The notes under the pieces: generated by a model
What the model was told of the DNA's origin: nothing
Database searches by the model: none
What the model saw: the letters and a program-made list of their open reading frames with translations, nothing else
Translations under genes and position numbers: made by a program
Shown here: positions 51,928 through 64,000 of the stretch, piece by piece
Layout of the letters: the number at the start of each line of letters is the position of its first letter
Numbering within the stretch: position 1 is the stretch's first letter
DNA from: Fremontodendron californicum
Lineage: Eukaryota; Streptophyta; Magnoliopsida; Malvales; Malvaceae
DNA: 64,000 nucleotides
NCBI GenBank assembly: GCA_030761205.1
Contig: JAULJL010000001.1
Span: 41,705,645-41,769,644 of the forward strand
Direction: 5' to 3'

Positions 51928-54335
51928 TCAACTACGTCTTCGCCGTCGAAAATGTCTGAGAATGAAGCTGTCTGCATATAGAGGATAGTTTTTTCTGATC
52001 AGGCCCTTGATGCATTTCCAATAAGAAAAGTCAACCAGTTCTCCATCTTTCCGAACTATGAACAAACATCTTGAGCCTACAAAGTCGGGATGGTAACCAA
52101 CCTGTGAACCAAATATGAGAAGCATCGATCATTTACTTAATCAAGACAAGTTAGCCAAACAGGCCATGGTACCATTTAATTTAACTTGTTTAAATCCTAA
52201 AATCAAATTTTAATTAATTAAGAGGTCTCCTTTCTTTTAGCTAATTTTCCCTCCTGGTTTTGCATGTCAGTTCATTGATCTTGTAGTTTAACTTCTTTTA
52301 CATCAATTTGAAAATATTGACTGGAGAGACCCCTCCATCACTCCAATCCCCAAGAAGAATAAAGCCCATTAAATTGGCTTAAATTTGAAGAAGTTGCACA
52401 GGCGGAAGAAATTTCATGTTTGAAAAGTGAATATGACGTGGCTTTTGGACCACTGTAATCTGTTCAAGTTGCAATGCTATCCATATTAATGGAGAGATCA
52501 AGAGCAACTGAGTAAGTCTAAGAAAGAATTTTGAACCAATAATATCAAGTGCAATCCCCTCAGGAAAAATTCTGATTATGTGCAGCGTTGATTGCAACTA
52601 TGTTATCCAGACTCGAAAGTGGGTGTCGGATACAAGTATGCGTTCAACACGGATATGCTCAATTTTTTTTTTCCATATATTTGGAGGATCATACCCCCAT
52701 ACCCCTGTCCGAATATGTGTCAGATACAGGTGTCGGACACGAATACTTTAAAGAAAATGAAGAGTTCAGGTAACATAGGACTGCAAAATGTAAAGTTATA
52801 GTACCTGGGTTTCGATGTTTTATAGGACAAAGAATTTAATCAATGTTTAGATAGGAAATTCAATTCAATATTGAATAGGTTATTCCACTAGATAAAGGTC
52901 GTGAAAGCAATTGTAAATGCACATTTTCACATGTCTGAACACAAGAAAACTAATGAATATTCTCACATACAAATCAACTTGAAGATAACTCCGAAACAAA
53001 CCTAAGCATAGGTTTGATCCGGTTGGGTTCACTACATGTAGCACAGCCCATGATCACCTCTAGTCCAAAGGTATCAAAAGTTATGGATAACAATAGTTTC
53101 AGCATGATTTCATCAAGAAATGCACAAAGCCAAGGAGGAAATACGATTATAGAAACAGTAGTTTAAGTTATGATCCACTATAACATAAATGAGACTGGAA
53201 AAGAAAAAGACCAAAAGAATGGGGAAAATTAAAGGAGAATGCTTTATCAGCAGAAAATGTCAATAACCAGATTCCACAGTAGAAATTCCAATGATAGACT
53301 AGCCTCTGACGTTTCTAACTAAAACTAGACTTGAATTCACAAAATTTTGTACATTCGAACGAGCAGTTGACTATTGAGCAAGCACAATTGTTCTCTATTT
53401 TGCCTCCATTATATCTGCTAGCTAACAAGGCAAAGAGTTCACATTTGACTAAGACTAAAATGTGCAGTAAAAATTAACAAAAAAAGACAAAATTTCAGCA
53501 TCCTCAAAAGAATAAGAAATAGCATAACTTATTTAAATTGGTTAGCTACATTTTCCCAAAAATATCCGTATCCTACATGTGTCTAATACGTATTCGGATA
53601 TGAATATGGGGTATGATCTCCAAATATAATGAAAAACTTAGAAAAAATTGAGTATACTTGTGTGAGATGTCGTATCCAATACTCACCCGAATCCGGTAAC
53701 ATAGTTGGCTTAGGTCAAGTTTCCAATAATAATAAATTCCAGCGATCAAAATTCAAAAAAGCAAAAGAAACGTACAGTAATGTAATCAATTCCACATCCA
53801 ATTTTCTTCTCAGACTCTGGATGGTAAGGAAGCAACCTCTCCAGAATCGTCTTTTCATGCTCTGGACTCAATCTATCTCCACTTCCATATCTGGAATAAT
53901 TATTATTTTTTTAAATAACTTCGAAACTCGAATTAGATAAAATAAATAAAGCCAAGAAAATTAAAATACTAACTTTCCAGAATGAATAATCATTCTAACG
54001 AAGCCAACAAGAGGAACAGTGTCCTCTAAAATCCTATCTTCCCAATCAATCCATTCACCTCTATTTCTTTTTCCCTCACTACCCTCCTCTTCTTTCGAAA
54101 TTCCACCACTGTCCTTCGCTGGCACTATACTCGGCTTCCTTAAAAAATCGGCGCCGTAAGATTCCTGGCTCCCGATTCTCCCGCCGTCGGGACCGGTCCT
54201 CAACGCTTTAAACCGAACTTGGAGCGACGTCGTTTGGAGGAAATGAGAAGATAAGATTACCGGGGAGGAAGAGACGGAGATAGGGATAGAGTTACGGCGA
54301 AAGTGGGGCGGCGGTGGCTTGAGAATCGAAGCCAT
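51928..54335 (-). CDS. DCL: Protein DCL, chloroplastic (DUF3223)
   Basis: Plastid protein of the DUF3223/DCL family; in tomato its loss gives defective chloroplasts and leaves through faulty plastid rRNA maturation. Three minus-strand exons: 54335-53974, 53890-53776 and 52101-51928. They join in frame to 216 residues, about the Arabidopsis length. The first 50 residues are rich in Ser, Arg and Pro with few acidic residues, consistent with a plastid transit peptide. The DUF3223 core follows: WIDWEDRILEDTVPLVGFVR, GSGDRLSPEHEKTILERLLP, IGCGIDYIT, then VGYHPDFVGSRCLFIVRKDG and KCIKGLIRKNYPLYADSFIL. The C-terminus is basic (RHFRRRRRS). Intron 2 is 1674 bp and contains two oppositely oriented copies of the 181-bp MITE. 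The neighbouring gene upstream in coordinate order is TGS1, as in Arabidopsis. Confidence 0.93.
52598..52778 (+). repeat. 181-bp TIR family element, copy D (DCL intron 2)
   Basis: Begins CTATGTTATCCAGACTCG and ends GAGTTCAGGTAACATAG, exactly 181 bp. It lies antisense to DCL within intron 2, and an inverted partner (copy E) sits 760 bp away. Confidence 0.85.
53541..53704 (-). repeat. 181-bp TIR family element, copy E (DCL intron 2, inverted)
   Basis: The reverse complement begins CTATGTTACCGGATTCGGG and carries the family order GGATACG, AAGTATACTCAATTTTTTC, GGAGATCATACCCCATA. The far end is degenerate near 53541. Orientation is opposite to copy D. Confidence 0.8.
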
Positions 54336-54744
54336 GATGAGTTTAGTGAGTTTCGAAGTAGTTGAAGAAAAAATCTGAAGAGTTAACGGTCACATTATCA
54401 AATCTGATGAAAAATATGAAGACTGTTTTGCCATTGGAAAGGAAATCTTAGCAGATAAAAAGGGTGAGACCGCCTCTTTGTCCAGCTAGGCGCCTTTTAT
54501 TTTTGCCTTTTGTTTATTTTTTGGGCCGGTTATGGCTCATGGGTTGATAAACATGGCCCGTTTAGGCCCAATTTCTAGGTTTGCGACCGTGCTTTGCACA
54601 ACGATAATATCATATATAACCTGCAGTTAGCCCTTCGCTTTTTAATTATCAAATAATAATAATAATAATAATAATATCATCTATAAAATAGTAGTACAAT
54701 CCTACTATACAGTTTGCTATCTTGCTTTTTTGACAAGGCTAAGC
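54336..54744. other. DCL upstream region
   Basis: Includes TGGGCC at 54522-54527, a GGCCC run near 54555, and GGCCCA at 54565-54570, a site II cluster 190-235 bp before the DCL start. An AAT microsatellite lies at 54648-54676. No gene. Confidence 0.55.
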
Positions 54745-55530
54745 AAATGTCTATGATGGAAAAAAAAAGGGTATGTATGGATTGTCACCGATGAGTTCTG
54801 ACAGAGTCACAGCCATATGTTGAGTCTGGACTTGTTATGGTAGTCACTGTAAAACACGATAAGTCAAAGAAGTGTGGATGTTCGATCATGGAGACATTTT
54901 CAAAGAGAATGTGGCTAATTGAACATGAAACTAACCCTGAATTCAATGGGTTTGGGGAAGTGCTTTGGTTCTCTCTCTGTCACACCATTATATTCTTCGC
55001 GCAAAGTCTCAGTTGAAGTCATTTTAGCCTTAACTTTGATCCATATAGAAAAAATAAGTCTGAAAATTATATCTTATGCAGGAGAACCTCTACGGAGCAA
55101 TTTATCTCGATTTGTGCTGGCTCCATGGTTGTTTGCAATTCTAATTATAACAGCAGGTTTCACTGCAAATCTCAAACTCCATGTCGACAATCTCACGCCT
55201 CAAAACCATCTGTTTCAGATATTGAAACACTTCAAAGAACAAATACACCGGTTCGATGTAATTGGATTTCATTTATTATGAAGTATTTGATCAATGTCCT
55301 TGGTTTTGAGCCAGAGAACGTCAAGAAAATTGGTTCCGTCAATGACTATATATCCGAATTCAGAACGCCTTTAAGAATAGAGATAATATTGAAGCAGCTT
55401 GCTTTGTTGTCCCTCATGCAAAGGTCTTCCTTGCAGAGTACTTCCAAGCTTGGTGGCTTCGGCTTTGTAATTCCTACTATCCTTCTTTCTTACAAGATTT
55501 TGAAACCAGTTTTTTCTTTGAACTAATGTT
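54745..55530 (+). pseudogene. Glutamate receptor-like (GLR) channel pseudogene fragment
   Basis: Plant GLR channels are ligand-gated cation channels of the plasma membrane. Pieces of the ion-channel and second ligand-binding lobes are visible in GLR order: YVESGLVMVVTVKHDKSK, then MWLIEHETNPEFNG, then LWFSLCHTIIFFAQ, a short intron (about 55006-55081), REPLRSNLSRFVLAPW followed by LFAILIITAGFTANL, then SVSDIETLQRTNTPV, LGFEPENVKKIGSVNDY, and finally TSKLGGFGFV. The frame changes at several junctions, for example before 55200 and around 55360-55430. The amino-terminal receptor domain, first ligand-binding lobe and last transmembrane segment are absent. It is a 5'-truncated, frameshifted relic on the opposite strand to DCL. 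Confidence 0.8.
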
Positions 55531-57208
55531 GGGTAATTTTTGTTTCTTCATTGATATTTGACATTTCGGAGGCAATCCTAAGGAATATATATATATATAT
55601 ATATATATATAGCAATAGCAAATGGAGAATTCAATAGAGGAGACTATTTCATTTTAGAGTCAGGATATATCAAAGATTTTTAAAAAAACTACTAGTGATA
55701 TTTATAAATCACTAATCAAATAAAATTATTGATTAGACTCAAATTTTAATATTTATCAAAATGTTAATAAATACTCAATCAATTGAATGAATCGCATATT
55801 CATAATAGAATATTCGGAGTCTGTTCCCTGGAAACCAATTAAGTGCAGCCTTGCTGGGCCACAGTTGATTTGCTATGATGATATCTTAAGTCTGGTCACT
55901 TGTTGTACCCCATAATTTATGCCAATTTGAACGCTAAAAATCTTATATTTTGATTTCAAAACCATAACCAAATTAAAGCTTACATAATTTTTTCCTTAAA
56001 TACAAAAATTAGGACTCACTTAAAAAACCACGTGGCATGTTGCTGTTAAATTGAAGCATTTTGCCGCACATAATACTTGAGACCAGACAGGACTATGTAA
56101 GGACGGATGGCGAGTTGGGATCTATCATACCAAATTCATCCCCCCATTCCTTCCACTTGCCTAACCTATGCGCGTCAACATCAATCTCCTTTGACCTCCG
56201 CTCCACGCGAATTCTTTTAGTTTTCCACCACCAAACACAATTTTTGTAGGATCCACCATAGCCGGGTACTCCGTTTAATTCGATCGATTTGATTCGTATT
56301 AAATCAAATTTAAAGATAATTTTTTATGATTCGAAACGATTCAATTAAACTCGTATTATTGTTTAAGTATTAAAATATTATTATTTTATTTAAATTTAAT
56401 TATAAAAATATAAAAATATTAATAAATATATATTTTTTAATTTTTTATTAATAATTAATAGTGATCTGAGCTCGCTGGCCGGGCCTAGATAAAAGTTTCA
56501 AATTTTTTTTCTAACCATGGACAAGTCTGTCCACACCACAATTTTTCAATTTTTTGAATTTTTTACACCGTTGAATTAATATCAAACGCGTACAACTCAC
56601 GCTCGAGAAAAGCGTAAAAAACCCACTGCTCCCTTCGTCTTTTCTTTTATAGATATCCGCCACACTGTAGAGAGTTGCCAGAATGCCAGTTCATAAAATC
56701 TACACAAAATTGATAGCACCTTTTTTTTTTCTTTTTGGCTCTTACCTGAAAAAGGAAAAAAAAAGTTTCCAAGAATCCAGTTTATGCGAGGAAAACGATG
56801 GCGTTGAGTACACTGAATTCCCAGTAAAACCTTCGAAAAAAAGCCTAAACAGAATGAAACAAATAGCAGTTTTAAACCTTGCAATGCAAAGCCGTATATA
56901 AATATTTATAGATTTATAATAACCTGGCGCGCCCCGCACACGCTCACGCCTTAACATTTGCCTGTTCATTATTTAATTAATTTAACTATAATTTTTTTTA
57001 TCTTCTCTGAGTCATTTTCACAAACAACTGTCAGGTGACAGCTCCTAGATCTCTCCTCGATACTGTGACACCGAACAAGCTTCATTTATCAGCTTTTTTT
57101 TTTTTTGTATTTGAAATGGTTAATACTTGTTTTTTTTTTTTTTAATTGAAAGCTGAAACTTGGTATTTGGTGAAAGAAAAAGCTTTGATTGGCATTTCGT
57201 GAGAAAAA
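55531..57208. other. Spacer upstream of the NDR kinase gene
   Basis: AT-rich DNA with an AT tract (55584-55611). A short foldback-like fragment lies at about 56265-56480 with TTCGATCGATTTGATTCG motifs. The NDR leader region has no clear TATA box. No gene is recognised. Confidence 0.45.
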
Positions 57209-61778
<4,570 letters not shown>

Positions 61779-62930
61779 ATCCGAGCACTCTCTGTTGTCG
61801 GCATCTGTGAGCATAGGTGATCTTAGTTTCTTCATCTCAGGTACACTCTGCAACAACGCCCAAAGGGGTTATCATATGAGATTGAATTTGTCAAGAATTG
61901 CTGTTTGGAGACATGAATAAGGTGGTCAGCTCAAAAATTGGAAGCCATATTGATCGCTATCCTTGTTTTTCTTTTCTCCAAAAATTATGGTTGTATAACA
62001 GCGCTACTTTAAAGCCAAAATTATGTTCTCAATCCATTTTGACTGTAATTTTTTTTTTTTACCGGAAGTTAATTTTCCCTTTAAAAATTGGTTCTATTTT
62101 TGCTCTTTGGAATTTCATAGTATGGCATGAGGAGCTGCCTTACGTAGCTCGAATAAATATCTTTGTTTGGAGTGGAGAAATCAGAAATCGCAAAATATAT
62201 TAATTAATTGACCGATTCTTTAGTATTATTATTATTATTCGACTAAATATAGCTTTGTTTCAACTCTTCAGTTTCTACAGAATGCGACATTTCTAGTTTG
62301 GTACAATTCAATTAATAATTCCACCGTCTTTCATCATCAAATATCTAATTGGAATATGGTTGAATTAGCTTTATTTATACTTAACGTTATCGTTAGGTAT
62401 TCATAATGCTACAAATTAGGTGATATTTTTAAGTATTAGTAAAAAATTTGTTATCTCAAATCCAAGATTTAATTTAATTAGTTTATAAAAAAAATTATGT
62501 TATCTCGTATTCGTATTTATAGGCTAAGATTTAAAAAACATACGAGTTTAATTAATTAATAATATGTAATTCTCCTTATAATTATGAATAAATTTAAAAT
62601 TTAAAATATAATTAAATAGATATCATTAATTATTTTATGTGGAATGTAATTGATTTGATATTAAAATAATAATCATACAAAAAATCAGGTTTATGCTAAA
62701 ATGTTACACATAAACAATAATTTTAATTATTATTCAATAAAATAATAAATTAGGGTCCAATAAATACAAAACTAAAGTCTTTAGATACCAAAACTCGATT
62801 AGTATTTATTATCAAATATATTTACAGTGAAAAGAATAAGAAAAGTACGGCCACGTAATCTTATCTCTCAACTTAAACAAAGAAACAAAATGAAAAGAAA
62901 AAGAAAAAATAATAAAAAAGGAGATAGATT
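61779..62930. other. NDR 3' region and AT-rich spacer
   Basis: Probable NDR 3' UTR, then AT-rich DNA with a short TTA repeat near 62222-62238. No gene is seen. Confidence 0.45.
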
Positions 62931-63012
62931 AGATATTTTGAATACCAATAAATATCTAGAGCTTTCGCTAACCCTAGGTGACGTGGCAATGTGAAGGTCC
63001 CATGACACGTGT
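62931..63012. promoter_or_regulatory. Evening-element and G-box cluster upstream of COR27-like gene
   Basis: A perfect evening element lies on the minus strand at 62931-62939 (AAAATATCT). AAATATCT occurs on the plus strand at 62950-62957. GACGTGGC lies at 62980-62987 and the palindrome ACACGTGT at 63005-63012. All lie 209-290 bp before the start codon. Evening elements are bound by CCA1/LHY/RVE clock factors; ACGTG motifs by bZIPs such as HY5 or ABFs. Confidence 0.7.
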
Positions 63013-63220
63013 AAAAGCGATGACAACTGTATCGTTCGTTTGTCCCTTCCCCTCAATCTCAAACATCTCCTCTCCTCATATCATCTCACACCTGCCATCT
63101 CTTATTCGCTCCTTCTTCTCTCAAATATTTCTCTTTCTCTTTTTTTTTTTTTTTAATTATAAATTTTTATCTTCTTCTAATCTTCTGAACTCAGGGGATC
63201 TTTTTGTGTGGTGTTTTTGC

Positions 63221-64000
63221 ATGGAGGGTTTGAGGAGAATTGAGTCTCGGACGAGTTCAGAGGCGTCTGCCCCTGAGTTGACTCCTGAGAGGTCACCCGG
63301 GTTTGCTCACCATGAACGAAATCCAAGCTTGGTATACCCTCTGCTTCTTCTTCTTCTTCTTCTTTTTTTCCTAGCTTGTTTTGGTTGTTGATTTTTGCAT
63401 CAAGGAATTTGAGATATGGGTTCTTTTTTCTGGTTTAAAGGAAGTAAATTTGAGATGGGTTTAGCTTGTAAATCAACTAAATTTCCAAATTTCGCTTTAA
63501 AGCACCTAATATATACTAATAAACCTCTTCACAGGGTAAATTTTATCATTTTCTATCATGCATGTTCTTTTGATTTTCATTTATAACGTTTCTGTTGAGC
63601 ATTAAAATAAAGTTTTAAGAAAAAGGCAAGTATTTATTATTGTATGTTTCTAAGTTTTGAGTAGCTTTGATAGTTGGGTACTATTAATTGAGGATTTGTA
63701 ACTTGGAAACATAGAAAATTGATTATCCCTTTCATTCTTTTAAGAAGTTAAGCTACCTCATATATTTCTTAGTACTTAGTATTGATGCAAGCTGTAGTTG
63801 TAGTTGGCTGTAATGTTGGTCTCCTTAATTATATGTTTTCTTTTTTAATTTGGATGTTTATTGCTTTCTAATCTGGTTGTACAGAATTATGTGATTACTT
63901 TTCTTTTGGGAAAACTTTCTGATCATGGGTGTTAATGATAATACAACAGGATTCTCTGATGACAGAATCTACCTCTACAGAATGGACAGATGAGAAGCAC
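63221..64000 (+). CDS. COR27/COR28-like cold- and clock-regulated protein, 3' part outside window
   Basis: Exon 1 at 63221-63331 encodes 37 residues starting MEGLRRIESRTSSEASAPEL. After a 618-bp phase-0 intron, exon 2 starts at 63950 and reads DSLMTESTSTEWTDEKH to the window edge. EWTDEKH is the start of the conserved block of plant COR27/COR28 proteins, small nuclear regulators of the clock, photomorphogenesis and freezing tolerance. The upstream evening element and G-boxes match the known evening and cold expression of that family. Only 54 residues are visible, so the assignment rests on one short motif plus promoter context. Confidence 0.72.

Overview
The window is nuclear DNA from a flowering plant, most likely a core eudicot. 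The genes have short exons with GT-AG introns, the intergenic DNA is long and AT-rich, and there are many degenerate LTR, hAT, Helitron and MITE remnants. Eight protein-coding genes can be read with confidence; exon joins were checked by reading frame and by recall of the families. The species cannot be fixed from the sequence. No rRNA gene, intact tRNA gene or CRISPR array was seen.

Layout. 1-3729: a minus-oriented LTR-like stretch with a 213-bp tandem array, a 159-bp repeat, W-box-rich 16-18-bp repeats and a minus-strand TATA box. 3730-5883: a GC-richer repeat fragment, then the upstream region of a class B heat-shock factor gene. 5884-7060 (+): HSFB4/SCHIZORIZA. 10202-14009 (+): RID3, a WD40 protein of the Ipi3/WDR18 family. 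14010-24124: a repeat zone with a Helitron-end-like array, two copies of a TGATGCAC MITE, a 1.15-kb hAT-like element carrying a cytokinin dehydrogenase (CKX) fragment, and a 517-bp hAT MITE. 24125-24898 (+): a HECATE bHLH gene. 24899-34485: repeats, including a second hAT MITE and a Helitron 3' end. 34486-38233 (-): a long-N-terminus remorin. 43259-48397 (-): trimethylguanosine synthase with a WW domain (TGS1). 51928-54335 (-): DCL, a plastid DUF3223 protein. 54745-55530 (+): a broken glutamate receptor-like pseudogene. 57209-61778 (+): an NDR-type AGC kinase. 63221-64000 (+): the start of a COR27/COR28-like gene cut by the window edge.

How the genes relate. HSFB4, RID3 and HEC orthologues act in meristem, root and gynoecium development. 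RID3, TGS1 and DCL serve ribosome, snRNA and plastid RNA maturation, and each has site II (TGGGCY) motifs upstream; RID3 also has a telo box. HSFB4, the remorin, DCL and TGS1 match genes that lie close together on Arabidopsis chromosome 1 (recalled as At1g45207-At1g46264), so the window looks like a conserved ancestral block expanded by repeats.

The most unusual items are the hAT-like element with an internal CKX fragment and a 28-bp palindromic terminus, and a 181-bp terminal-inverted-repeat family with six copies, two of them in opposite orientation inside one DCL intron.
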